Shown here piece by piece: positions 1 to 9,719 of a DNA stretch of 27,583 nt. The notes under the pieces were generated by a model. The model ran no database searches. It was not told where the DNA came from and saw nothing but the letters and a program-made list of their open reading frames with translations. The stretch spans positions 1 through 27,583 of the forward strand of contig DATKDT010000030.1 in assembly GCA_035512575.1 (NCBI GenBank), read 5' to 3'. Source of the stretch: JALYRV01 sp035512575. Its GTDB lineage: Bacteria > Acidobacteriota > Vicinamibacteria > Vicinamibacterales > SCN-69-37. Numbering within the stretch: the first letter of the stretch is position 1; each line of letters opens with the position of its first letter. The translations under genes and the position numbers were made by a program.

Positions 1-827
1 TGATGCCGCCGCGCGGCCACGAGACCGAGGATTTCGTCGCGACGGCGAAGGAGCTCAAGGCGCGCGGCGTCGATTTGATCGCGGTGCCGGACTATCACGC
101 CGGCGGCGCGCGCATGAGCGCGCTGCTGGCCGCCGCGCTGATCGAACAGCGGGCCGGGACCGAGTCGCTGCTGCACTACACCTGCCGCGATCGGAACCTG
201 ATCGGGATGCAGGCCGATCTGCTCGGCGCGCACGCCCTCGGCCTGCGCAACGTGCTGCTGGTGACGGGCGAGCCCGCGCGCGCGGGGGACTATGCCGACG
301 CGACGTCGGTGTTCGACGTGGACTCCATCGGCCTCACCAACATGGTGACGCGGCTCAATCACGGCCTGGACGTCGGCGGGCAGAGCATCGGGCGGCCGAC
401 GGCGTTCCACGTGGGCGTCGCCTTCAACCCGTTCGCGGCGAGTCCCGACCAGGAACAGCGCCGTTTCGCCTTCAAGCGCGAGGCGGGGGCGGAGTTCGTC
501 GTGATGCCTCCCGTTTTCGATTTCGCGGGGTTCGAGGCGGCCCTCCCTGAGCTGGAAGCCGCCGGCAGGCCGCTGCTCGTGGGTCTGCATGTACTGGCCG
601 ATACGCGGGAGGCGGAGTTCCTTGCAAACGAAGTCCCGGGTGTCCGGATTCCGGAGCCCGTGGTTGTCCGGATGCGGGCGGCCGAGGCGGAAGGACGCGC
701 CGCGGAGGAAGGCCTCCGCATAGCGGTCGAACTTGCGGGTTTGCTCGCCGGCCGGGTGTCGGGGGTCATTCTCAGCGGCGCGGCGCCCGCCGAGGCGGCT
801 GACGCCATCCGGTTAGAAGTGCTGTAG
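1..827 (+). CDS. Methylenetetrahydrofolate reductase domain protein, 5'-truncated by the window edge
   Basis: This is the reductase (MetF-type) domain that converts 5,10-methylene-THF to 5-methyl-THF with a flavin cofactor, in one-carbon metabolism and methionine supply. The reading frame is open from the first base, and the first visible Met (base 3) falls in the PPRG motif that normally lies near the N-terminus of the domain, so the true start is upstream. Visible family blocks are HYTCRDRNLIGMQ, LLGAHALGLRNVLLVTGEP and VDSIGLTNMVTRLN. The wording matches bifunctional homocysteine S-methyltransferase/MTHFR proteins of the YitJ type better than stand-alone E. coli MetF. I infer that a homocysteine methyltransferase domain precedes the window, but cannot see it. 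The C-terminus ends in an Ala/Glu-rich helical stretch. The next gene starts 12 bases downstream. Confidence 0.88.
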   Translation, partial: MPPRGHETEDFVATAKELKARGVDLIAVPDYHAGGARMSALLAAALIEQRAGTESLLHYTCRDRNLIGMQADLLGAHALGLRNVLLVTGEPARAGDYADATSVFDVDSIGLTNMVTRLNHGLDVGGQSIGRPTAFHVGVAFNPFAASPDQEQRRFAFKREAGAEFVVMPPVFDFAGFEAALPELEAAGRPLLVGLHVLADTREAEFLANEVPGVRIPEPVVVRMRAAEAEGRAAEEGLRIAVELAGLLAGRVSGVILSGAAPAEAADAIRLEVL

Positions 828-839
828 AGTGGAGAACGC

Positions 840-1556
840 ATGACCATACTGACCCCGAACCGCCGTAACGATCAGGCGGGAGGATCCCCGGCCAGCGATC
901 TGGCCAGCCGCGAGCTGTCGGTCGCAGCGGTCGAGAATCAATTCGTCGAGTCCACCTACGACAAACTGGCGAAAGGCTACGACTGGTTCTTCGGCCCGAC
1001 GCTGCATCCCGGCCGGCTGACCGCCATCCAGCGCATGGGCATCCAGCCCGGCGTTCGGATCCTGGAAGTGGGCGTCGGCACGGGCATCAATCTCGGGCTG
1101 TATCCGAAGGACTGCGAAGTCACCGGCATCGACTTCTCGGAATCGATGCTCGAGATCGCGCGCGAGCGCGTCATCCGCAAGGGCATCAGGAACGCGCGCC
1201 TGCTGCAGATGGACGCGGCCGATCTCAAGTTCGCCGACAACGCCTTCGACATCGTCTATGCGCCGTACGTGATCAGCGTGGTGCCCGATCCGGTCAGCGT
1301 CGCGCGCGAGATGCGCCGCGTGTGCCGGCCCGGCGGCCGCGTGATCATCCTGAATCACTTCCTCAGCCCGAATCCGATCATGTCGCGCATCGAGCGGCTG
1401 ATCTCGCCCGCGACCATTCACATCGGCTTCAAGTCGGATCTCGACCTGCCCGCGTTCCTCGCGCAGGCCGAGCTCGAGCCGGTGTCGATCGAGAAGGTCA
1501 ACATCCCGCGCTGGTGGTCGCTCGTGACGGCGATCAAGGACGAGCCGAAGGCGTAG
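840..1556 (+). CDS. Class I SAM-dependent methyltransferase, PmtA/UbiE-like
   Basis: A 238-residue soluble Rossmann-fold methyltransferase. Motif I is ILEVGVGTG at about residues 74-82, the acidic ribose-binding residue is D98 in VTGIDFSESML, and the later blocks LQMDAADLKF and VYAPYVISVVPDP resemble Rhodobacter-type phosphatidylethanolamine N-methyltransferase (PmtA). The likely role is headgroup methylation of a phospholipid at the inner membrane face; another UbiE-like small-molecule substrate is possible. The start is supported by a GGAG Shine-Dalgarno at 831-834, five bases before ATG. It follows the MTHFR-domain gene by 12 bases, so the two may share a transcript linking methyl-group supply to a methyltransferase (inference). 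Its 3' end overlaps the convergent permease gene by 23 bases. Confidence 0.85.
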   Translation: MTILTPNRRNDQAGGSPASDLASRELSVAAVENQFVESTYDKLAKGYDWFFGPTLHPGRLTAIQRMGIQPGVRILEVGVGTGINLGLYPKDCEVTGIDFSESMLEIARERVIRKGIRNARLLQMDAADLKFADNAFDIVYAPYVISVVPDPVSVAREMRRVCRPGGRVIILNHFLSPNPIMSRIERLISPATIHIGFKSDLDLPAFLAQAELEPVSIEKVNIPRWWSLVTAIKDEPKA

Positions 1557-2745
1557 GCCTCGGACGCAGCGCTCCGAGCAGTCCCAGGCTCAGCAGCGAC
1601 ACCGCACTCATCACAAGAAACGCCGCCGGGTAGCCCGCGCCGCCGGCGATCCGTCCGCCCGCGAGCGCCGACCACGACTCGCACCCGTTCGTGGCCGCCA
1701 TGAACGTGCTGAACTGCGTGCCGGCCAGGCGCGGGTCCGTGAGATCCATGAACAGGGCATAGGACGCGGCCGTGAACAGGCCGATGAAGAAGTACATGGC
1801 GGTGAGCAGCGCCATCAGCACGATCGGGTGCCGGCCGCCGCCGAGATCGGCCGCCGCGAGCGCCACGATCACGCCGACGAAGCCGGCGAGGAACACGGCA
1901 ACGGATCGGAGCCGGCCCCAGCGGTCCGACAGCCGTCCGCCAATCAGCCCGCCCACCAGCATCGCGCCCACCACGAAGACACCGAAAAACACTCCGATGG
2001 TCGACGCGGGCACGCCGCGATCGATGAGGAACGGGCCCGCGAGCTGGCCCGTGGCCTCGAACGCGGCCGCCGACGTCAGCGCGAACGCCACGCCCATCCA
2101 CAGCGTCTTGCTTTGCGCGATTGATGCGAGGACGCGGCGCAGTTCGCGGGCGCGCGCCGCGACCGGCTCGCGGGCCGCCGGCTCCTTCAGGAACAGCGCG
2201 ACGGGCAGCGAGATCCAGATCCACGCGACGAGCATGGCGATCATCCAGTCGCGGCCGAGCCAGGCCGCGGCGAACAGGGCTCCGCCGCCGAACACGCTCC
2301 GGCCCGTGAGCATGCCTGCCTGCATGCATCCGTTGAGGAAGCCCCGCTCGCCGGGCGGCACGCTGTTGATCGCCAGCGCGTCGATGGCGACATCCTGCGT
2401 GGCCGCGCAGAAGGCGTGAGCGAGCAGGAGCCACCGCCAGACGTGAAAGTGTTCGGCCGGATGCAGCCAGACCAGGGGTACGAGGCTGAGGCCCATCAGA
2501 GCCTGGGCCGTGACGATCCACGCGCGGAATCCCCACCAGCGGGAACGCAGCGCGTCGACCAGCGGCGCCCACGCGAACTTGAAGATCCAGGGCAGGAGCA
2601 GCAGCGCGGTCAGGCCGGTAATCTGCTCGAGCGGCAGGCCCTCCGCCCGCAGCAGCGCGGGCAGCGTCCACCAGATGAAGCCGATGGGCGCGCCTTCCGC
2701 GGCGTAGAGCAGGGTGAACACGGCGGCGCGGCCGGCGGAACGCAC
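1534..2745 (-). CDS. MFS permease, AmpG/PAT (SLC33-like) family
   Basis: A 403-residue integral inner-membrane transporter with about 12 predicted helices. The N-terminus (YAAEGAPIGFIWWTLPALLR, then LLLPWIFKFAWAPLVDALRS) carries the blocks typical of the AmpG muropeptide permease and the related acetyl-CoA transporter (PAT) family. ATQDVAIDALAINSVPP and the GGRLSDRWGR loop between halves support the MFS assignment. The substrate is not proven; anhydro-muropeptide import is the best-known role of the family, and sugar-peptide or CoA-linked cargo is possible. The start is GTG, nine bases after the glycosyltransferase stop, with no clear Shine-Dalgarno but a GATAAT hexamer at 2759-2754. It is probably the last gene of the lon operon. 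Its 3' end overlaps the convergent methyltransferase. Confidence 0.85.
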   Translation of the reverse strand: MRSAGRAAVFTLLYAAEGAPIGFIWWTLPALLRAEGLPLEQITGLTALLLLPWIFKFAWAPLVDALRSRWWGFRAWIVTAQALMGLSLVPLVWLHPAEHFHVWRWLLLAHAFCAATQDVAIDALAINSVPPGERGFLNGCMQAGMLTGRSVFGGGALFAAAWLGRDWMIAMLVAWIWISLPVALFLKEPAAREPVAARARELRRVLASIAQSKTLWMGVAFALTSAAAFEATGQLAGPFLIDRGVPASTIGVFFGVFVVGAMLVGGLIGGRLSDRWGRLRSVAVFLAGFVGVIVALAAADLGGGRHPIVLMALLTAMYFFIGLFTAASYALFMDLTDPRLAGTQFSTFMAATNGCESWSALAGGRIAGGAGYPAAFLVMSAVSLLSLGLLGALRPRPTPSARP

Positions 2746-2754
2746 TGGGGCGTA

Positions 2755-3884
2755 TTATCCCGACATTTCGACTATCCGCGCGACGGCCACATCCGCGCCG
2801 TCGGTCGGCACGCGCGGCGGCTGCGGCTGCGAGCGCGCATCCTCGAGCGACGCGCGCCAGCGGCCGGCTTTCAAATCCTCAGGCGGGATGAACGCACAGC
2901 GCAGGTAGCGCGGCATCTCCTCCACGAACACGTCGTATTCCGCGAACCGCCCGCGTGAGGTGTAGACCAGGGCCGTGTCGTTGGCCACGCATTCCGATAC
3001 GATGCCGTACCCGGGCTTCGTCAGCACGACATCCACCGCCGCCACCACATCCTCGTATCGGAAGCCCCGCTCGAAGATGGCGTCTTCGTGGACATGCAAC
3101 AGCCCTGACGGCTCCTGCGCGGGCTCGTTCTGACGTCCGCGAGTCTGCATCGTCCGATCCGACACGACGACACTCCAGTCGGGAAGACAGTCGGGCGGGG
3201 CGCTGGACAGCTCGCTGACGCCGTAGGCGCCGAATGAGGCGAGCGCCGCCGGCTTGTCGAGCGGGATTCCCAGGGCCTGCCGCACCTCGTCGCGGCCGTG
3301 CGCCGCGTGCCGGGCGATGAACGGGACGTCCTCGATGACCGGGAACGTGTCGAAGCCGCCGTGCAGCGGAAGACGCAGCGCCCGTGTCGCCCTGCGGTAC
3401 GCCACGCGAATCGTGCTGATGATCATGCCGGCATGCGGCGCGTGCGCCGGATAGCCTTCGTAAATCCAGTCCCACGTGAAGTTGCTGATGCCGAGCGAGG
3501 GGATCTTGGCCCGGTGCGCGGCCTCGAACCCGAGCGGCGCGATGTCCGAGACCACCAGCCGGGCCTCGAGCGCGCGCAGCAGGTCGGCCTCGTCGCGGGC
3601 CCTGTCGTCGAACGATCCATAGAACTCGCGCGCTTCACGGAACGTCGCGGCTTCGTCGAGCTGCAGGCTGTCGAGCTGCACGATGCCGGTGTCAACCTGC
3701 GCCGGCATCCGCTCCACCGGCACCCGCAGCGTGCGATCGAGCAGCCAGGGATCGGCCGACGTGCGGATGATGATGTCGTGGGCGCTGCCGGAGGCGCGCA
3801 GCACCGGCTCGAGCTGGTTGATCACTTCGACTTCGCGCGACGCATGGCCGAAACCGTGACCCGAGATGTAGAAGACGATGGCGC

Positions 3885-3888
<4 letters not shown>
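2755..3888 (-). CDS. Glycosyltransferase-like protein related to the N-terminal domain of plant L-arabinokinase
   Basis: A 377-residue GT-B-like protein. It opens with a beta strand and a Gly/His turn, IVFYISGHGFGHASR (residues 4-18), the hallmark of the N-terminal domain of plant ARA1-type arabinokinases and their bacterial stand-alone relatives. The C-terminal half has VVLTKPGYGIVSECVAND, the sugar-nucleotide binding region of UDP-glycosyltransferase/MurG-like folds. No signal peptide or membrane helix is visible, so it should be cytoplasmic. The kinase (GHMP) half of ARA1 is absent. The start is GTG and overlaps the lon stop as GTGA (3888-3885), implying translational coupling; no ATG fits. 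Donor and acceptor are unknown. The permease that follows could move a related saccharide, but that is inference. Confidence 0.75.
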
Positions 3889-6320
<2,432 letters not shown>

Positions 6321-6327
6321 TCATTTC

Positions 6328-6333
6328 AGTGTA
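6328..6333 (-). promoter_or_regulatory. Putative -10 hexamer of the lon promoter
   Basis: On the minus strand the hexamer TACACT (fits TAnnnT) sits seven bases before the lon ATG. Transcription would then begin at or very near the start codon, giving a leaderless mRNA, which agrees with the lack of a Shine-Dalgarno. No good -35 is visible; that region lies inside the octamer repeat array. Confidence 0.45.
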
Positions 6334-6335
6334 AT

Positions 6336-6432
6336 GGAGGTTCGGGGGTTCGGAAGTTCGGCAGTTCGGAGGTTCACCCCGAACCCCCGAACCCCCGAAC
6401 CTCCGAACCTCCGAACCTCCGAACCTCCGAAC
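6336..6432. repeat. Inverted pair of octamer arrays (GGRGGTTC / GAACCYCC), copy 1
   Basis: The gap between the membrane methyltransferase stop and the lon start is filled by period-8 repeats. The left arm (6336-6375) has five units of consensus GGRGGTTC. After five bases (6376-6380) the right arm (6381-6432) has six and a half units reading GAACCCCC or GAACCTCC, the reverse complement. The arms could pair into a long GC-rich stem with a tiny loop. There is no T-tract, so it is not a textbook intrinsic terminator, though it could protect or end the upstream minus-strand transcript. A second copy lies at 8461-8591. Confidence 0.9.
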
Positions 6433-6440
6433 GACAAGAC

Positions 6441-7151
6441 TCAGTACACCCCCGGCACCATCTTCCGCCGCACTTTCCGCGCGTAGTCCGCGTACGCCGG
6501 GCCGAAGGTCTCGTGCAGGGTGCGTTCCTCATAGAACGTCGCAATGACGACGTACACCGTGCTGACGGCGGCGAACGCCAGATGCGACGGTGTCATCGTC
6601 GGGGCCGCCCACACGATCAGCAGCCAGCCGAAGTAGATGGGATGGCGGACGATGCCGTAGGGGCCGTGATGCTGCAGCGCCGCGGATGACGACTCGATGC
6701 CGGAGCGGGGCAGCGGCGCGTCGAGCTGCCGGATGCCGGCAAGCGCGAGGGCGTCGAGCGCCCGCGCGGCCCACATCGTGAAGACGATGCCCGCGGCCTG
6801 CAGCGCGCGCAGCGCGATGCGGGCGGCGCCGCCGGCGTGCCACAGCGGATCGCCGGCCGCGCGCCACCAGGCGCAGACGGCCAGGAAGCTCACGCTCGCA
6901 ACCCAGACATAGATCGCGCGCTCGAGGCGCGGCGAAATGTTGCGCGCCATCCAGGCCCGCGCGCCGGTGCGCGCGAAGACGGAGTGATGCAGCGCGAAAA
7001 TCGAAAAGAGCGCGACGTTAAACGTAAGCGGCGCCCACAGCGCGGGATCCGGCGCTCTGCGATCGAGCCCGAAGAGGTAGAACCAGAGGAAGTAGCCGAT
7101 CGAGGCGGCGAACAGCCCGCCGCCGGCGATCGAGAAGGCACGGCCGATCAC
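6441..7151 (-). CDS. Membrane methyltransferase, NnrU/MddA-like (isoprenylcysteine methyltransferase superfamily)
   Basis: A 236-residue protein with about six hydrophobic segments, beginning FSIAGGGLFAASIGYFLWFY. The block LFSIFALHHSVFARTGARAW followed by ISPRLERAIYVWVAS is typical of NnrU/MddA-type proteins. The C-terminal catalytic region shows GPYGIVRHPIYFG, EERTLHETFG and YADYARKV, the ICMT/PEMT SAM-binding pattern. Methanethiol S-methyltransferase (MddA) is one characterised relative, but lipid or other small-molecule methylation is equally possible. The start is GTG at 7151 with no Shine-Dalgarno; a perfect TATAAT lies eight bases upstream. It diverges from the ketosynthase gene with only 20 bases between start codons, so the two are probably co-regulated. 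Confidence 0.8.
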   Translation of the reverse strand: MIGRAFSIAGGGLFAASIGYFLWFYLFGLDRRAPDPALWAPLTFNVALFSIFALHHSVFARTGARAWMARNISPRLERAIYVWVASVSFLAVCAWWRAAGDPLWHAGGAARIALRALQAAGIVFTMWAARALDALALAGIRQLDAPLPRSGIESSSAALQHHGPYGIVRHPIYFGWLLIVWAAPTMTPSHLAFAAVSTVYVVIATFYEERTLHETFGPAYADYARKVRRKMVPGVY

Positions 7152-7158
7152 AGGCGCA

Positions 7159-7165
7159 TATTATA
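7159..7165. promoter_or_regulatory. Overlapping divergent -10 elements shared by two genes
   Basis: The 20-base space between the divergent starts contains one AT-rich core. Read on plus, TATTAT (7159-7164) ends seven bases before the ketosynthase ATG. Read on minus, TATAAT (7165-7160) ends eight bases before the methyltransferase GTG. One symmetric site could therefore drive both transcripts, each starting at about its own start codon. The AGGAAGG at 7165-7171 touches the ATG directly, too close for a normal Shine-Dalgarno. Confidence 0.55.
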
Positions 7166-7171
7166 GGAAGG

Positions 7172-8455
7172 ATGGCGCGCGATGATTCCGATCGGGTCGT
7201 GATTTCCGGCCTCGGCGCCGTATCGCCGTTCGGGCCGGGCCGCGATCGGTACTGGTCGGCGATCCGCGGCGGCGAAAGCGGCGTGCGCGAGATTACCGCC
7301 TTTGACGCGTCGCGGTATGCGTGCCGGGTTGCCGCGCCGGTGCCCGACGAGGATGACGAGGCGCGCGCACGTGACGCGTCGGAGGCGGAGGCGCGGGACG
7401 AGGATGGCGCGGGGCGCGCCGATCCGCGGCGGTATTCGAAGGCCTCGCGCATCGCGGTGCGGGCCGCGCGCGAGGCGTGGGCCGACGCCGGGCTGAACGG
7501 AGCCGACCGCGCGGCCGGCGTCATTGTCGGCAGCGGCGCGGGCGGCGTCGACGTGGCGGAGCGGCAGTATCGCGAGTTTTTCTCCGAGGCGTGGAACCGC
7601 GTGTCGCCCTATGCCATACCCGTGTCGATCGTCGGCATGGTCTCCTCGGAAATCTCGATCGCCCTCGGCCTGCACGGCATCAGTCATGTGCTGTCGACCG
7701 GCTGCACCAGTTCCACCGACGCCATGGGCTATGCCGCGTCGCTCATCAGGAGCGGCGACGCCGACGTGCTCGTCACCGGCGGCGCCGACGCCTGCGTGAC
7801 GTCGGGGATGATCTTCGGGTTCTCGCGGATGCGGGCGGTGTCGACCGGCTACAACGACACGCCGTCGAAGGCGTCGCGGCCCTTCGACCGCGGGCGCGAC
7901 GGGTTCGTGCTCGGCGAGGGCGCATGGATGTTCGTGCTCGAGCGCGAGTCGCGCGCGCGCGCGCGGGGCGCGGTGCCCTACGCGAGCGTCGACGGCTATG
8001 GATCGACGTGCGATGCGTACCACCGCGTGCAGATGGATCCGGACGGCGCCGAGATCGTGCGCGCGATGTCGCTCGCCATCCAGCGGTCGGGGCGCGCGAT
8101 CGAGGACATCGGCTACGTCAACTATCACGGCACGTCGACGCAGCTGAACGACGCGGTGGAGGCGCGGTGCGTGCGTCAGCTGTTCGGCAGCCGCGCGGAG
8201 CGCGTGCCGGGATCCTCCACCAAGTCGATGATCGGCCATCCGCAGGGCGCGAGCGGCGCGGCCGGCATGGCCGCCGCCGCGCTCGCGCTGCGGCACAACT
8301 TCCTGCCGCCGACGATCAATCAGGACGACCCGGATCCCGCATGCGGCCTCGACGTCATTCCCAACCGCGGCCGCGCCGCGGAAGTCGAAGCGGCGCTGTG
8401 CAACTGCCTCGGGTTCGGGTCGAAGAACTCGGCGGTTGTGTTGGGGAGAATCTGA
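7172..8455 (+). CDS. Beta-ketoacyl-ACP synthase, FabF-like (KAS II family)
   Basis: A 427-residue thiolase-fold condensing enzyme that would elongate an acyl-ACP with malonyl-ACP by decarboxylative Claisen condensation. The catalytic triad is complete: Cys178 in LSTGCTSSTDA, His319 in NYHGTSTQLND and His356 in KSMIGHPQGASG, with Lys351; the 37-residue His-His spacing equals that of E. coli FabF. SRPFDRGRDGFVLGEGAWM is the usual family block. Residues 58-86 hold an unusual highly charged Asp/Glu/Arg insertion compared with housekeeping FabF. The first gene of a plus-strand cassette with a flavoprotein and an ICMT-family methyltransferase, it is more likely a specialised lipid or polyketide ketosynthase than the main fatty acid enzyme (inference). 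Confidence 0.9.
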   Translation: MARDDSDRVVISGLGAVSPFGPGRDRYWSAIRGGESGVREITAFDASRYACRVAAPVPDEDDEARARDASEAEARDEDGAGRADPRRYSKASRIAVRAAREAWADAGLNGADRAAGVIVGSGAGGVDVAERQYREFFSEAWNRVSPYAIPVSIVGMVSSEISIALGLHGISHVLSTGCTSSTDAMGYAASLIRSGDADVLVTGGADACVTSGMIFGFSRMRAVSTGYNDTPSKASRPFDRGRDGFVLGEGAWMFVLERESRARARGAVPYASVDGYGSTCDAYHRVQMDPDGAEIVRAMSLAIQRSGRAIEDIGYVNYHGTSTQLNDAVEARCVRQLFGSRAERVPGSSTKSMIGHPQGASGAAGMAAAALALRHNFLPPTINQDDPDPACGLDVIPNRGRAAEVEAALCNCLGFGSKNSAVVLGRI

Positions 8456-8460
8456 TGCGG

Positions 8461-8591
8461 GTCGTTCGGGGGTTTGGAGGTTCGGAGGTTCGGGGGTTCG
8501 CTTGTGGCGGCTCTCGCCGACCGCCTGCTGCTCCTGGCCGAACCGGATCAACGAACCTCCGAACCCACGAACTCACGAACCCCCGAACCCC
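8461..8591. repeat. Inverted pair of octamer arrays, copy 2
   Basis: This copy fills the whole gap between the ketosynthase stop and the flavoprotein ATG. The left array (8461-8499) has units such as GGAGGTTC and GGGGGTTC, one degraded to GGGGGTTT. The right array (8553-8591) reads GAACCTCC, GAACCCAC, GAACTCAC, GAACCCCC, GAACCCC and runs directly into the start codon. A 53-base unrelated spacer (8500-8552), with a small GC-rich inverted repeat, separates the arms. Both copies keep the same orientation of arms but differ in spacer and unit number, consistent with a dispersed, degenerating repeat family. Confidence 0.88.
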
Positions 8592-9719
8592 ATGATCGAC
8601 GTCCTGATCGTCGGCGCCGGACCCGCGGGCTCGCTGGCCGCGCTGGGGCTGGCGCGCGCGGGGGCGCGCGTGCTGGTGCTGGAGCGCGCGCGCTTCCCGC
8701 GCCACAAACTCTGCGGCGACACGATCAATCCCGGCGCGGTGCGCGAGCTCGAAGCGGCCGGCGTCGCCGGCTGCGTGCGCCCGCGCGCGATTGCGATCGA
8801 CGGCATGCGGGTCACCGGCGAGCGCGGCGTCAGCGTCGACGGCGCGTACCCGGGAGGCGCCGAAGGGCTCGCGATCCCGCGCGACGCGCTCGATACGATC
8901 CTGGCAGACGCCGCGCGCGCGGCGGGCGCCCGCGTGGAGTTCGGCGCGCGCGTGACGGGCCCGCTGGTCGACGCGCGCGGCCGCGTCGCGGGCGTTTCCG
9001 TCATGTGCGCGTCGAAGCGCGAAGCGGTGCCGGTGCCGGCGCGCCTGACGATTGCGGCCGACGGCCGGCGATCGGCGATTGGCATGCGCCTGGGTCTGGC
9101 GCGCCATCCGCAGCGGCGGCGGTGGGCCGTTGGCGCGTACTTCGAGGACGTGCACGGGATGTCGGCATCGGGTGAGATGCACATTCGCGGCGGCGCGTAC
9201 CTCGGCATCGCGCCGCTTCCCGGCGGTGTCGCGAATGTCTGCTTCGTCACCAGCCGGCGCTCGGGCTGGCGCGACCCGGAGGGGCAGCTGCTCGGCGCGA
9301 TTGAAACGACGCCCGGCATTTGGGAGCGGTTCGCCGACGCGCGGCGCGTCTCGGCCGTCTCGGTGCTGGGCCCGCTTGCCGTCGACGCGCCGGTCGCCGG
9401 CGCGCCGGGCCTGCTGCTCGCGGGCGACGCCGCCGGCTTCATCGATCCGATGACCGGCGACGGTCTGCGCTTCGCCTTCGCCGGTGCGCGGCTCGCGGCC
9501 GATTCCGCGCTTGCCGCGCTCGACGGCGGCGACATCGTCACCGCCTGGCAGGAGCTGACCGCGCGGCGCCGCGCGCTGTTCTCCCCCAAATGGCGTTTCA
9601 ACCGCACGCTGGCCGCGCTGGTCGATCATCCGGCGGGTGTCGGTCTTGCGAGCGCGGGCGCGCGGCTCGCGCCCTCGCTGGTGCGGCGCCTGATCGCGAT
9701 GGCGGGTGACGCGGCGTGA
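8592..9719 (+). CDS. FAD-dependent oxidoreductase, geranylgeranyl-reductase-like
   Basis: A 375-residue flavoprotein. The N-terminal Rossmann motif is VLIVGAGPAGSLAA (glycines 8, 10, 13) with E31 for the ADP ribose. KLCGDTINPGAVRELE (from about residue 39) and the second FAD motif LLAGDAAGFIDPMTGDGLR (Asp279) are characteristic of the geranylgeranyl reductase/PHBH-like group, which reduces isoprenoid or unsaturated chains or hydroxylates aromatics. The open frame extends back to 8436, but that part is read from the octamer repeat; the ATG at 8592 begins the canonical dinucleotide fold and is preferred. There is no Shine-Dalgarno, since the repeat abuts the start. It probably modifies the product of the upstream ketosynthase. 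The next gene overlaps it as GTGA. Confidence 0.88.
   Translation: MIDVLIVGAGPAGSLAALGLARAGARVLVLERARFPRHKLCGDTINPGAVRELEAAGVAGCVRPRAIAIDGMRVTGERGVSVDGAYPGGAEGLAIPRDALDTILADAARAAGARVEFGARVTGPLVDARGRVAGVSVMCASKREAVPVPARLTIAADGRRSAIGMRLGLARHPQRRRWAVGAYFEDVHGMSASGEMHIRGGAYLGIAPLPGGVANVCFVTSRRSGWRDPEGQLLGAIETTPGIWERFADARRVSAVSVLGPLAVDAPVAGAPGLLLAGDAAGFIDPMTGDGLRFAFAGARLAADSALAALDGGDIVTAWQELTARRRALFSPKWRFNRTLAALVDHPAGVGLASAGARLAPSLVRRLIAMAGDAA

Noticed and set aside
3..5. ATG at base 3 as the true start of the MTHFR-domain gene
   Set aside because: It lies inside the conserved PPRG region, so the family's N-terminal strand, and probably an upstream domain, lie outside the window.
6336..6432. A possible CRISPR array
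   Set aside because: Units are only eight bases with no spacers, the two halves are inverted relative to each other, and no cas genes are present.
6336..6432. A standard Rho-independent terminator for the minus-strand methyltransferase
   Set aside because: A long GC-rich stem is possible, but no run of T follows on the minus strand. It is kept as a repeat element of unknown role.
8436..8591. An N-terminal extension of the flavoprotein starting at ATG 8436
   Set aside because: The extra 52 residues are translated from the end of the ketosynthase gene and the octamer repeat; the conserved fold starts at ATG 8592.
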